11,270 bases of DNA. Origin: Clostridiales bacterium (GTDB lineage Bacteria > Bacillota > Clostridia > Peptostreptococcales > Anaerovoracaceae). Below, one piece after another: positions 1 to 7,845 of the stretch. Positions within the stretch are counted from its first letter, which is position 1; the number at the start of each line of letters is the position of its first letter. The position numbers were made by a program, and so were the translations under genes. The notes beneath the pieces are model-generated. The model worked only from the letters and a program-made list of their open reading frames with translations, was not told the DNA's origin and did no database searches. The stretch spans positions 1-11,270 of the forward strand of contig JAAYYX010000219.1 in NCBI GenBank assembly GCA_012515135.1. Reading direction: 5' to 3'.

Positions 1-979
1 ACACTTCATCACTGACCGGAGGAGCTATTTCGATCAGCTCTCCCCCCACATTCATCTTAACTCCCTGCTCTTCTTTTTTTATCTTTCCTATACAGGTTAT
101 CTGTATACCGGCATCGCTTATTTCTTTCATAAGAATATCTTTTTTATCAGGTCCTGCCATGATCATCATGCATCCGCTTGATATGAGTCTCAGGTAGTCG
201 ATATCAAATTCTTCGCATATTTTTTTTGTCACCTCTTCAACGGGCACTTTATCGATGAAAACTTCAGCACCGACTTTACCTATCCGGCACATCTCCCACA
301 ATGCGCCTAAAACGCCTCCCTCGGTTATGTCATGCATCCCGGAGGTGCCTATCCTTCCTGCTGTAACACCTTCTTTGACAACACTCACTTTGTCAAGCAT
401 GGATATCGCTTCACTCATCTCTTCTTTTGTGAGAACGTCCTTTAGCTGCTCCTGGAAATCCCGCGCTATTATGGCAGTTCCCTCTATGCCAGCGGTTTTT
501 GTCATGAGGATATAGTCTCCTTCTTTCATGTTTTCAGTATGCTGAGAAGCCCATTTTTCTCCCCTTCCTATGGCGGTGGAGACAATTACCGGCTGATTCA
601 CGGCCCTGGTTATTTCGGTGTGTCCCCCTATTATTTCCACGCCCAGCTCTTCTGAGGCCTGGGCCGCCTGATGCATCATTTCATCCACCTGTTTTTCAGT
701 GGTACCTTCAGGCAGAAGCACTGCCAGCATTATTCCTACAGGTTCAACGCCGTTGGATGCCACATCGTTGCAGGAAATATGAACGGAAAGCCTTCCCAAA
801 TCTCCTATTGCAGCCGTTATGGGATCCGTTGACATCACACATTCATATGAACCGTAGTCTATTACTGCGCAGTCTTCCCCGATACCGGGTCTTGTGAGCA
901 CTTCCGGTCTTCTGAATCTGATATTCCTGAAAACTATTTTTTCCAGAAGATCACTGTCAAGTTTGCCTATCTTAAGCAT
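1..979 (-). CDS. AIR synthase / HypE-like protein (3' end cut by window edge)
   Basis: The start and 326 residues are visible; the stop lies beyond the left edge. The protein has the two-domain PurM/HypE/SelD/ThiL fold pattern. An N-terminal GIGEDCAVID stretch (residues 32-41) and STDPIT (50-55) form the ATP/metal-binding half. SVHISCNDVASNG (65-77) and IIGGHTEI (116-123) match the AIR-synthase core, and MHDITEGGVLGAL (215-227) opens the C-terminal domain. Members of this fold bind ATP and activate an amide or acyl group. HypE itself dehydrates a carbamoylated C-terminal cysteine to cyanide for NiFe hydrogenase, but the C-terminus that would show that cysteine is out of view and no other hyp gene is present. 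Such free-standing proteins are common in Clostridia and have no assigned substrate. The ATG overlaps the end of ligA by 8 bases, and an AAAGGAG site lies at 990-996, so the two are translationally linked. The family call is firm; the function is unknown. Confidence 0.85.
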   Translation of the reverse strand, partial: MLKIGKLDSDLLEKIVFRNIRFRRPEVLTRPGIGEDCAVIDYGSYECVMSTDPITAAIGDLGRLSVHISCNDVASNGVEPVGIMLAVLLPEGTTEKQVDEMMHQAAQASEELGVEIIGGHTEITRAVNQPVIVSTAIGRGEKWASQHTENMKEGDYILMTKTAGIEGTAIIARDFQEQLKDVLTKEEMSEAISMLDKVSVVKEGVTAGRIGTSGMHDITEGGVLGALWEMCRIGKVGAEVFIDKVPVEEVTKKICEEFDIDYLRLISSGCMMIMAGPDKKDILMKEISDAGIQITCIGKIKKEEQGVKMNVGGELIEIAPPVSDEV

Positions 980-2984
980 CTATATCATACTCCTTTAAAA
1001 ATTCTTCTTCGGAAATGACCCTTACTCCAAGCTCTGCGGCTTTTTTGTTTTTTGCAGATCCGGAACTTAAGTCATTGTTTATAAGTGCCGTTGTTTTTGC
1101 GCTTACAGAACCCGAGGTCCGGCCTCCTCTTCTTTCTATGAGATCTTTCAGTTCCTCTCTGTTTTCAAAACTGTTCAGGCTTCCCGTTATAACAAAGCTC
1201 ATTCCCTCAAGATCCCGATTCTCTGTTTCAGGGTATCCTTCGGCGGGCTCCAGCCTGATTTCTCCCATCAATTCCCGGACTTTTTTTCTGTTCTCTTCAT
1301 CGGCAAAATATCTAACGAAGGCAGTAGCCATCACTTCTCCTATGCCATTGACATTTGTAAGCTCTTCCTTTGAAAGATTTTCTATTCTTTGCCAGTTATT
1401 ATTGCAGTACTTTGCAATAAGTTTTGCGTTTGCGGAGCCTATGCCGGTTATCCCCAGGCTGTAAAGAAATCTTGATGCAGTGGTCTTTCTGGCCTTTTCT
1501 ATGGCGGCAGACAGGTTCTTGTAGGATCTCTCTCCGAATCCTTCCATCTCTTCGATCTCTTTTCTGTGTCTGTCCAGCCGGAAAAAGTCAGCGGGTTCTT
1601 TTATGAAACCCTTTGCCGTGAATTTCTCTATTGTGGATTCCGAAATGCCGTCTATATCCATGGCATTACGGCCCACAAAATGGCTGAATGCTTTTATTTT
1701 CTTTGCCGGACATTTTGGATTAGTGCAGTAAAGGGTCCTTACTTGGTTTTCATCCCTTATCCGGGTCCTGCCCCCGCAGACAGGGCATTTGCTCGGAGGA
1801 ACTGTGCTTCCGCTTTTTGTGTAGTTGGCGGCTATCTGGGGTATTATCATATTCGCTTTATATACCTCTATTTCATCTCCCACACCCAGCTTCAGGTCTT
1901 CTACTATACTGAGATTATGCAGCGATGCACGACTCACAGTTGTTCCCTCCAGTTGCACCGGTCCAAATAATGCTATGGGATTTATGAGCCCGGTCCTTGA
2001 TGCGCTCCACTCTATTTCCATAAGTCTGGTGATGGCAGTTTCATCACGCCATTTGAATGCGATGGAATCTCTTGGGAATTTGGCGGTTTCACCAAGAGAT
2101 CTGCCATATGTGATATCATCATATGAAAGCACCAGGCCGTCGGAGGGTATATCGTTCTCTTTGATATTCCGGCCGAACCAATCTATGTTTTCTTTTAGAT
2201 TTTTTGCAGTTACCATGCGGTATCCGACTACATAAAATCCTTGATTTTCAAGCCACTTCATTTGCTTCTCTTTTGAATCTCCAAAATCCGGCAAATTTTC
2301 GATTCTTTCTTTTTCCCGGCCGGACAATGCGGTACTGACCAGCGCAAAAGCTCTGAATCGGACATTTCTTTCTGCTGTTATCAGGTTGTTCAGCTGTCTT
2401 ACCGAACCGCTGCAGAGATTTCTCGGATTTTTATATTTCGCCTCCAGCTCAGGTATCGCCTCGTTTATCTTTTCAAAATCCGAATAAGTTATTACTGCTT
2501 CCCCTCTCAAAACCGTTTCTCCCGCAAAAGGTATCTCAAGAGGCAGATCCAGAAATACCCGGGCATTATTTGTTATTACTTCGCCCACTTCGCCGTTGCC
2601 CCTGGTTACCGCTTTGAAAAGTTTCCCGTCTCTGTAGGTCAACACTATGGTGAGCCCGTCAAGTTTCCATGAAAGCATTCCTTTTCTGTCTCCCAGCCAT
2701 GATATAAGCTCTTCCGCATCTTTGGTCTTGTCCAGAGAAAGCATTTTCTTGGGATGGGCCTCCTTGACAAGATCGGAAAGGGTCTCATAGCCCACATGCC
2801 TTGTGGGGCTGCCGGCCATTATTATGCCTGTTTCATTTTCAAGGGCCATCAGCTCATCATATAATTTATCATACTGTAAATTTGAGATGATCTCTTCATT
2901 ATCCCTGTAGTATGCCCTGGCGGCTTTTTTGAGGAAAGCTGTCCTTTCCCTTATCTCCTGTTGTATGGATTTTTTGTCGTCCAT
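972..2984 (-). CDS. ligA: NAD+-dependent DNA ligase LigA
   Basis: Seals nicks in duplex DNA during replication and repair, using NAD+ as AMP donor. From the preferred ATG it has 670 residues, the usual LigA length. Visible parts in order: N-terminal Ia region with the YDKLYDEL helix (38-45); adenylation domain with the nucleotide-accepting lysine in WKLDG (K107); the NPRN motif (186-189); the OB fold with EGTTVSRASLHN (346-357); a four-cysteine zinc finger (C400, C403, C420, C425); helix-hairpin-helix repeats (about 475-560); and a C-terminal BRCT domain (about 592-665). A TTG at 3029 would add 15 residues and overlap the upstream gene by 35 bases. I chose the ATG at 2984 because it lies 10 bases after the upstream stop and begins MDDKK, like other LigA N-termini. 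Its ribosome site is weak (AAGTGA), so coupling to the upstream gene is likely. The NPRN motif is followed by LCSGSVRQL where most LigA proteins have AAAGSLRQL, marking a clostridial subtype. Confidence 0.96.
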   Translation of the reverse strand: MDDKKSIQQEIRERTAFLKKAARAYYRDNEEIISNLQYDKLYDELMALENETGIIMAGSPTRHVGYETLSDLVKEAHPKKMLSLDKTKDAEELISWLGDRKGMLSWKLDGLTIVLTYRDGKLFKAVTRGNGEVGEVITNNARVFLDLPLEIPFAGETVLRGEAVITYSDFEKINEAIPELEAKYKNPRNLCSGSVRQLNNLITAERNVRFRAFALVSTALSGREKERIENLPDFGDSKEKQMKWLENQGFYVVGYRMVTAKNLKENIDWFGRNIKENDIPSDGLVLSYDDITYGRSLGETAKFPRDSIAFKWRDETAITRLMEIEWSASRTGLINPIALFGPVQLEGTTVSRASLHNLSIVEDLKLGVGDEIEVYKANMIIPQIAANYTKSGSTVPPSKCPVCGGRTRIRDENQVRTLYCTNPKCPAKKIKAFSHFVGRNAMDIDGISESTIEKFTAKGFIKEPADFFRLDRHRKEIEEMEGFGERSYKNLSAAIEKARKTTASRFLYSLGITGIGSANAKLIAKYCNNNWQRIENLSKEELTNVNGIGEVMATAFVRYFADEENRKKVRELMGEIRLEPAEGYPETENRDLEGMSFVITGSLNSFENREELKDLIERRGGRTSGSVSAKTTALINNDLSSGSAKNKKAAELGVRVISEEEFLKEYDIDA
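990..996 (-). promoter_or_regulatory. Ribosome binding site inside ligA for the HypE-like gene
   Basis: AAAGGAG lies within the last codons of ligA, 10 bases before the ATG at 979. It supports that start and the 8-base overlap of the two genes. Confidence 0.7.
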
Positions 2985-2994
2985 TATATCACTT

Positions 2995-4224
2995 TCATTT
3001 TTTATGTATTTCAGTTGTATTTGTTTCAAGGGTTATACCCAGCTCTTTTGCATACTCGAAATAAAGATCCACCTGCTCCATGCTCATCATATCAGAAGTG
3101 AAAAGTCCGGGAGTCTTGAATTTATCGTTTATAAACAATTTGGAATAAAGATATCCTCCCTGACCCGTCAGATACATCTCTGCTGTTATACCGGCCTTTT
3201 CGTATGACTCCAGAAGTCCCGGTGCCATAACATGCGTTTCAACTTTGACATCCCTTCCATCCTTTTTGCCGTAGGCCTCTATGACCATGCATCCCGAATC
3301 CGAGATAAGGCCTTCTTCGATTATCTCTTTTATTTCCTCCCTGAATTTGGGCGGATGGGGCAGATGGGCCAAAACCACATCAAAAGGTGCCACTTCCACT
3401 CCGTTTATTATTTCTTTTTTGTGCGAAAGAAGTCCCGCCCGGGCAAGGGGCCTGCAAAAGTCCATTCCTTCTCCTGCATATTTGAAATAAGCATTTTTCA
3501 CGCCTTTAAAATATTTTTCTGCGTTGAAACTGTAGTGTATGGGCTCATCATGACAATGTTCCGCAAAGGTTATTTCTTTTTCCATATAGTTATATTGTCT
3601 GTTTATGGTCATGCCGAAAGCCGGAGTCCTTACGAGTTTGCCGTTTTCCAGGGCATAAGCATCCTCAGACATATCGTGAAGAGCCGTAACGGGAGACCAC
3701 CAGAAGGGCAGAAATCTTTTTGTTATTACTCCCTCCCATACAATGTTCATTATCGTATCACAAGTATCAAGATATTTCATTGCATCTCTGGTGGCGGCGC
3801 ATATAAGTCCGGGTGCCGATCCCGTCCCTATTACTGCAGTCTTGCCGATGGCTTTGAATCTGGGACCGTATTCATCAAACTGTATCCTGTAGTTCTCGAC
3901 CCAATCTTCATGCAGTGACGTGGTACCGGCATAGTCCTGATAATCCGTACCTGCTTCAAGGGCTGCCTCCAGGACATTTTTTGTGCATTCCAGCGGCAGG
4001 GCATTCAGTATAAGATCCGCTCCCTTTGCTGCGGCCACAATGCTGTTCTTATCGTGGGCATCCACAACTTTTCCTTCTGCTTTGGTGAGTTCTTTCACCA
4101 GATGGTCAACCGCTTTTCTGTCTTGATCGGCGCAGACCACTTTGCTTACTATTGATTCTTCATCCAGTTTTTTTGCTGCGGCAGAGCCCTGTGCTCCAAC
4201 TCCCAGAACAAGTATCTTTTTCAC
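2995..4224 (-). CDS. Saccharopine dehydrogenase family NAD(P)-dependent oxidoreductase
   Basis: A 409-residue cytosolic enzyme. The N-terminus VKKILVLGVGAQGSAAAKKL is a Rossmann fold with a GxGxxG dinucleotide loop (residues 8-13). Next come a strand ending in an acidic residue (CADQD, 31-35), LILNALPLEC (71-80) and DYQDYAG (94-100), all typical of the saccharopine dehydrogenase NADP-binding domain. GTGSAPGLICAATRDAM (133-149) matches the second hallmark of the family, and the rest is the substrate domain. Relatives include saccharopine reductase and carboxynorspermidine dehydrogenase, but no lysine or polyamine gene is adjacent, so the substrate cannot be named. The start is GTG, supported by GAGGTGA at 4229-4235 and by the Rossmann fold beginning at once. 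It is the first gene of an operon with ligA (10-base gap) and the HypE-like gene, with its own promoter just upstream. The family is secure; the reaction is not. Confidence 0.88.
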   Translation of the reverse strand: MKKILVLGVGAQGSAAAKKLDEESIVSKVVCADQDRKAVDHLVKELTKAEGKVVDAHDKNSIVAAAKGADLILNALPLECTKNVLEAALEAGTDYQDYAGTTSLHEDWVENYRIQFDEYGPRFKAIGKTAVIGTGSAPGLICAATRDAMKYLDTCDTIMNIVWEGVITKRFLPFWWSPVTALHDMSEDAYALENGKLVRTPAFGMTINRQYNYMEKEITFAEHCHDEPIHYSFNAEKYFKGVKNAYFKYAGEGMDFCRPLARAGLLSHKKEIINGVEVAPFDVVLAHLPHPPKFREEIKEIIEEGLISDSGCMVIEAYGKKDGRDVKVETHVMAPGLLESYEKAGITAEMYLTGQGGYLYSKLFINDKFKTPGLFTSDMMSMEQVDLYFEYAKELGITLETNTTEIHKK

Positions 4225-4228
4225 AATT

Positions 4229-4235
4229 TCACCTC
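4229..4235 (-). promoter_or_regulatory. Ribosome binding site deciding the GTG start at 4224
   Basis: GAGGTGA is followed 4 bases later by GTG; the GAGG core sits 7 bases away. No in-frame ATG precedes the Rossmann motif, so this site fixes the non-ATG start. Confidence 0.75.
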
Positions 4236-4274
4236 AAATCTTTATTCTGATACTGTGTAAGTTTATATAATAAT

Positions 4275-4303
4275 ATTATACAATAAATGTAAATTTATTC
4301 CAA
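4275..4303 (-). promoter_or_regulatory. Sigma-A-type promoter for the oxidoreductase-ligA-HypE-like operon
   Basis: Read leftwards, a -35 box TTGGAA (4298-4303) and a perfect -10 box TATAAT (4275-4280) are separated by exactly 17 bases. The expected transcript start is near 4268, giving a leader of about 44 bases. The -35 box lies within the last codons and stop of pgeF, and I see no hairpin terminator after pgeF. Read-through from the pcrA operon could therefore add to expression. Only the match to consensus is seen; activity is inferred. Confidence 0.7.
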
Positions 4304-5185
4304 GGATAAAAAGGCCGCCTGCCCCCCTCTCTTTCCGCCCATCTTTCTGTGGGAAAAAAGCAAATCGCTGTTACACATCGTACATATATCCGCCGTGTAT
4401 ATGTTTTCTTTTTTTACCCCTGCTTCTTCAAATATTATTTCGTTCGCCCTTGAAAGGTCCATCATATATTTGGGGGCTTCTGTTTCAGATCCCCGGGAGA
4501 CATTATGAAAATCTTTTTTTTCTATCAGTATTTGATCCCAGTTTTTCTTATGGAAATTTTTTTTTGCCTCAACGGCAACATCTTCTCCTACTTCATAGCA
4601 TTCTTGGCATATTCCCGGGCCGATGCAGACGATCACATTTTCCGGCCGCGTGCCGAATTCCTTTTTCATTGCAAGAAGAGTCATCTGTCCTATCCGGTTT
4701 GCCGTTCCCTTCCATCCGGAGTGGCTCAAGGCTATGGCTCTTCTTTCGGTATCAACTATAAAAAGAGGAAAACAATCCGCATGTCCTGTCACAAGCATCA
4801 GTCCCGGCGCATCGGTCATAAGTCCATCCGTTTCTTCCGGGTCTTTTTGTCTTGTGATCCCTTTCCCTTTGTCTTCTTTCCCTACTCTTCTTACATTTAA
4901 ACTATGGGCCTGATAAGGCGCTGTCATGTCCGATGGCTTTATCCCCAGAGCATCTCCCATTCGCCTTAGATTTTCTTCAACATTTTCTTTTTTGTCTCCT
5001 GTGGTGAAGGAAAGATTCATTGTGCTGTAGCATCCTTTACTTACTCCGCCCAGTCTTGTTGAAAAACCATGTTTCACCAGCCCTGTTTTTTCCAGTGCTT
5101 TGAATCCGAGATAAGCCACGCCTTTTTCTTCTCTTGTGAAAAGAGTCCCCCTATTGTTTTTCTTTTTCCAAATGATTTCATTCAT
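4295..5185 (-). CDS. pgeF: Peptidoglycan editing factor PgeF (YfiH/LACC1 family)
   Basis: A 296-residue member of the family once called DUF152 or multicopper polyphenol oxidase. It is now known in E. coli to remove wrongly added amino acids from UDP-MurNAc precursors, and some relatives act on purine nucleosides. Visible motifs are KHGFSTRLGGVS (38-49), the His in QAHS (H94), the Cys in GHADCFP (C138) and the His in LSHSGWKG (H155). Together these form the expected His-Cys-His metal/catalytic triad. GPGICQECYEVG (189-200) and the late DICTMC segment (266-271) follow. Most relatives have QVHG at the first motif, whereas this one has QAHS; the histidine is kept. It begins with an ATGA overlap (4 bases) with the Smr gene and has no good ribosome site of its own, so translation should be coupled. 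The length is slightly above the usual 240-280, because of a short N-terminal beta segment. Confidence 0.92.
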   Translation of the reverse strand: MNEIIWKKKNNRGTLFTREEKGVAYLGFKALEKTGLVKHGFSTRLGGVSKGCYSTMNLSFTTGDKKENVEENLRRMGDALGIKPSDMTAPYQAHSLNVRRVGKEDKGKGITRQKDPEETDGLMTDAPGLMLVTGHADCFPLFIVDTERRAIALSHSGWKGTANRIGQMTLLAMKKEFGTRPENVIVCIGPGICQECYEVGEDVAVEAKKNFHKKNWDQILIEKKDFHNVSRGSETEAPKYMMDLSRANEIIFEEAGVKKENIYTADICTMCNSDLLFSHRKMGGKRGGQAAFLSLE

Positions 5186-5523
5186 TTAAGAAGCACCACT
5201 GTTATTCCTTTGTTCCCTTCTATATGCCTTTCAAACTCCCTAAGAGCCGGGCAAATATCAAGGAACTCTTTCTTTTTGATGGTCCAGTTTTCTCCCCTTA
5301 CGCTATCCCTTGCTGTGCCCCTAAGGGATGGGGCCTTCAGCTTTGATCCGACTTCTTCTTTGATTATGCCGCCGGATCCGGAGGATCCGTACCCATGTAT
5401 AAGTATGGCCGCCCTGCAGCCTGATCTCTTTGCGGTGGTCAGGCCGTTCATCATTCTCTTTATGGCTTCCTCCACATGGGGCATGCCACGTTCCAGATTT
5501 ATCTCTATTACTTTTGCAGCCAT
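5182..5523 (-). CDS. Small Smr-domain protein
   Basis: A 113-residue protein made almost entirely of one Smr (small MutS-related) domain. The start MAAKVIEINLERG is the first strand of the fold, where larger relatives have the LDLHG motif; here it reads INLERG. A helix (residues 15-30) and strand CRAAILI (36-42) lead into the signature loop HGYGSSGSGG (43-52), followed by a helix that starts IIKEEV. Smr domains act on nucleic acid: MutS2 C-termini and some stand-alone members are nucleases. The changed first motif makes catalysis uncertain. It lies 21 bases after pcrA and overlaps pgeF by 4 bases, and it has a good AAGGAG site, so it belongs to that operon. Its link to the helicase suggests, but does not prove, a role with DNA or RNA. 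Confidence 0.8.
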   Translation of the reverse strand: MAAKVIEINLERGMPHVEEAIKRMMNGLTTAKRSGCRAAILIHGYGSSGSGGIIKEEVGSKLKAPSLRGTARDSVRGENWTIKKKEFLDICPALREFERHIEGNKGITVVLLK

Positions 5524-5527
5524 CTTT

Positions 5528-5533
5528 CTCCTT
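5528..5533 (-). promoter_or_regulatory. Ribosome binding site of the Smr gene
   Basis: AAGGAG stands 4 bases before the ATG at 5523, in the 21-base gap after the pcrA stop. It is the only strong ribosome site in the pcrA-Smr-pgeF operon. Confidence 0.7.
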
Positions 5534-5544
5534 CCTTATTGATT

Positions 5545-7794
5545 CTACTCTTTTATTTTCTTGAGAGGGGCTATATCAGCCGCAAGTTTTTTTGTTCCTG
5601 CTTTATCAAATATCACAGTGATGACTTTCCCTTGGGAAGAGACAACAAGACCGGTCCCGAATTTGCTGTGGGCTACTTTATCTCCCGCAATAAAGCTTTC
5701 TTTTTTTTCGCTCTTTTCATGTACTTCGCTGACGGCTTTTCTTAGGATATTCGCGTTTCCGGATCCCGAAAACCTTTCTTCAAAGGGCCTTAGAGGTTCT
5801 TCCTTTGAGAACCCGTCCAGATCCACCTTTTCTCCCAGCCTCACTTCTTCTCTCTTTCTGAATATGGCATCCCCTTCGGTGAGTTTTGGATCCAGTTCCC
5901 TCAAAAAAGAAGATTCTCTGGTGTAGTCCCCTCTTCCGTACATGGTCCTGTAAGCGGCACCGGTAAAGCATAGTCTCTCCTTTGCCCTTGTCATTCCCAC
6001 ATAGCATAGCCGTCTTTCTTCTTCCATTTCATCAGGCTCATCAAGTTTTCGCCATCCGGGGAAAAGTCCGTCTTCCATTCCCGGCATAAAAACAAAATCA
6101 AACTCAAGGCCTTTTGCGCTGTGCAGTGTCATAAGAACTACCGCATTCTCAGAAGGGTCGTGATTGTCCACATCTGACAGCAATGCTATTTTTTCGAGAA
6201 ATCCCGTAAGAGATGGGGCTTCTTCCCCCATGGCCTCTTTTTCAAAATCATATATTACAGACTTGAATTCCATGAGGTTTTCTATGCGTCCGTCGGCTTC
6301 TGTGGCGTTTTGGGTTTCAAGAGCTTTGATGTACCCGCTTCCCACAAGTAGTCCGTCATATATATCAGAAATCTTGAGGTCGTCTTTTTCAATGCTATAG
6401 CTCTTTACGGCATCGTGCATCCCTTTCAGTTCTCTTCCGGTCCTTCCCTGCAGGGAATCCATGATCTCTTCATCACCCAAAACAGAAAAAAGCGACTGCC
6501 CCCGCACTGATGCCAACGCTTTTAATTTGTCCAGTGTTTTTTGTCCGACGCCCCTTTTGGGTTCGTTTATTATCCGCATTAGAGAAATGTCATCATCCGG
6601 GTTCTGCACCAGCCTCATATAAGCCATCATATCCTTTATCTCTTTTCTTTCGTAATATCTGGTGCCGCCTATAACTCTGTATGGGATATCTCTGGCGGAA
6701 AAGGCCTCTTCAAAGGTCCTGGACTGTACATTCGTCCTGTAAAGTACAGCGAAATCACTGAAGGACCTTCCCGGACCGCATAACCTGTCTATTTCCTGAG
6801 CCACATAATAAGCTTCCGCTTTTTCGTCATCTGCTCTGCAGTAGATTATTTTGCTTCCTTCTTCTGCTTCGGTCCAAAGCTTTTTGGGTTTTCTTTTTGT
6901 ATTGTTTTTTATTACTGAATAGGCGGCTTTTAGTATATTGCCTGTTGACCTGTAATTCTGTTCGAGCTTGACGACTTTTGTGCCGGGAAAATCCTTTTCA
7001 AAGTTGAGTATATTGGAAATATCCGCTCCCCTCCACTGATATATGCACTGGTCGTCATCGCCTACCACACAAAGATTTTTATGCTCTTCAGCAAGCATTT
7101 TTATTAGTCTGTACTGTATCCTGTTTGTGTCCTGATACTCATCCACCATTACATAACGGAATCTTTTCCGATACTTGGAAAGGACCTCTTCATTCTCCCG
7201 GAAAAGTCTTACGGCATTGAGAAGAAGATCGTCAAAGTCCATTGCATTGTTTTTTTTCAATACTTCTTCATATCTTTTATATACACGGTATATGGTTTCA
7301 GTATTGAAATTTTTTTCGTATATCTTTCTGTAATCCTCCGGTGAATGTTGTGCTTCCTTGCACTTGCTGATCACCGAGATCAACATTCGGTAAGGGAAGT
7401 TTTTTTCTTCTATATTGTATTCTTTTATTATATTCTTTATAACTGCTTTCTGATCCACGGGATCATACACGGCGAAATCACGGGTATATCTGGAAAGACC
7501 GGCTTCCGTTCTCAATATCCTTAAACAGGCGGCATGAAATGTCATTATCCACAAAGTATCGGGGCCTCCCAGAAGTTTTTCCACCCTTTCCCTCATTTCT
7601 CCTGCCGCTTTGTTTGTGAAAGTCACCGCCAGTATACTGTAAGGATCAACACCTTTCTCCTTTATCAGGTATGCTATCCTGTGGGTCATTGTGCTGGTCT
7701 TACCGCTGCCTGCCCCTGCCAATATCAGCAGAGGACCTTCTGTATGCATGACAGCTTCAAGCTGTTTTTTGTTCAAATTATCTGAATAAGCCAT
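5545..7794 (-). CDS. pcrA: ATP-dependent DNA helicase PcrA (UvrD/Rep superfamily 1)
   Basis: A 749-residue 3'-5' DNA helicase for repair, plasmid replication and clearing RNA polymerase or recombinase from DNA. It shows the complete SF1 motif set: Q motif LNKKQLEAV (7-15); Walker A AGAGSGKT (26-33); VTFTNKAAGEMRER (57-70); Walker B/motif II VDEYQDTN (217-224); motif III GDDDQCIYQWRGA (245-257); motif IV EQNYRST (278-284); then LHSAKGLEFDFVF and the VGMTRAKERL motif in the last third. The C-terminus from about residue 700 (GDKVAHSKFGTG onward) is the Tudor-like domain that in PcrA binds RNA polymerase, which favours PcrA over Rep. The length is normal. It is the first gene of an operon with the Smr gene (21-base gap) and pgeF. 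No Shine-Dalgarno sequence is visible before the ATG, although the protein start matches the family well. Confidence 0.97.
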   Translation of the reverse strand: MAYSDNLNKKQLEAVMHTEGPLLILAGAGSGKTSTMTHRIAYLIKEKGVDPYSILAVTFTNKAAGEMRERVEKLLGGPDTLWIMTFHAACLRILRTEAGLSRYTRDFAVYDPVDQKAVIKNIIKEYNIEEKNFPYRMLISVISKCKEAQHSPEDYRKIYEKNFNTETIYRVYKRYEEVLKKNNAMDFDDLLLNAVRLFRENEEVLSKYRKRFRYVMVDEYQDTNRIQYRLIKMLAEEHKNLCVVGDDDQCIYQWRGADISNILNFEKDFPGTKVVKLEQNYRSTGNILKAAYSVIKNNTKRKPKKLWTEAEEGSKIIYCRADDEKAEAYYVAQEIDRLCGPGRSFSDFAVLYRTNVQSRTFEEAFSARDIPYRVIGGTRYYERKEIKDMMAYMRLVQNPDDDISLMRIINEPKRGVGQKTLDKLKALASVRGQSLFSVLGDEEIMDSLQGRTGRELKGMHDAVKSYSIEKDDLKISDIYDGLLVGSGYIKALETQNATEADGRIENLMEFKSVIYDFEKEAMGEEAPSLTGFLEKIALLSDVDNHDPSENAVVLMTLHSAKGLEFDFVFMPGMEDGLFPGWRKLDEPDEMEEERRLCYVGMTRAKERLCFTGAAYRTMYGRGDYTRESSFLRELDPKLTEGDAIFRKREEVRLGEKVDLDGFSKEEPLRPFEERFSGSGNANILRKAVSEVHEKSEKKESFIAGDKVAHSKFGTGLVVSSQGKVITVIFDKAGTKKLAADIAPLKKIKE

Positions 7795-7810
7795 GGTTCT
7801 ATTCTAACAT

Positions 7811-7816
7811 ATAATA
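7811..7816 (-). promoter_or_regulatory. Candidate -10 box for pcrA
   Basis: Read leftwards this is TATTAT, placing a transcript start near 7804 and leaving a leader of about 10 bases. No convincing -35 box lies at 16-18 bases. A second option, TAGAAT nearer the gene, would give a nearly leaderless message. The absence of a ribosome site fits either short-leader model, but the call is weak. Confidence 0.3.
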
Positions 7817-7836
7817 TGGAATTGCTGAAACTAATA

Positions 7837-7845
7837 TGATATAAT
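7837..7845 (+). promoter_or_regulatory. Extended -10 promoter of the NifU-like/GGGtGRT operon
   Basis: TGATATAAT combines the TGn extension with a perfect TATAAT (7840-7845). The base run 17 upstream (TGGAAT, 7817-7822) is a poor -35 box, as is usual for extended -10 promoters. Expected transcription start is near 7852, giving a leader of about 44 bases. Confidence 0.65.

Noticed and set aside
2982..2992. TGATATAAT immediately at the ligA start, resembling an extended -10 box
   Set aside because: Transcription would begin inside ligA, after the ATG, and no -35 box is present. The first genes of the operon already have a good promoter.
2985..3029. Upstream TTG start for ligA adding 15 residues
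   Set aside because: It overlaps the preceding gene by 35 bases, has no ribosome site, and extends beyond the usual LigA N-terminus.
3232..3918. Rightward open frame of 228 codons opposite the oxidoreductase
   Set aside because: It is a shadow of a convincing Rossmann-fold gene on the other strand; its composition is Phe- and Ser-rich with no recognisable domain.
5373..5389. 7-bp inverted repeat CGGATCC-GGA-GGATCCG
   Set aside because: It falls in the codons for the Gly/Ser-rich signature loop of the Smr domain, so coding constraint explains it.
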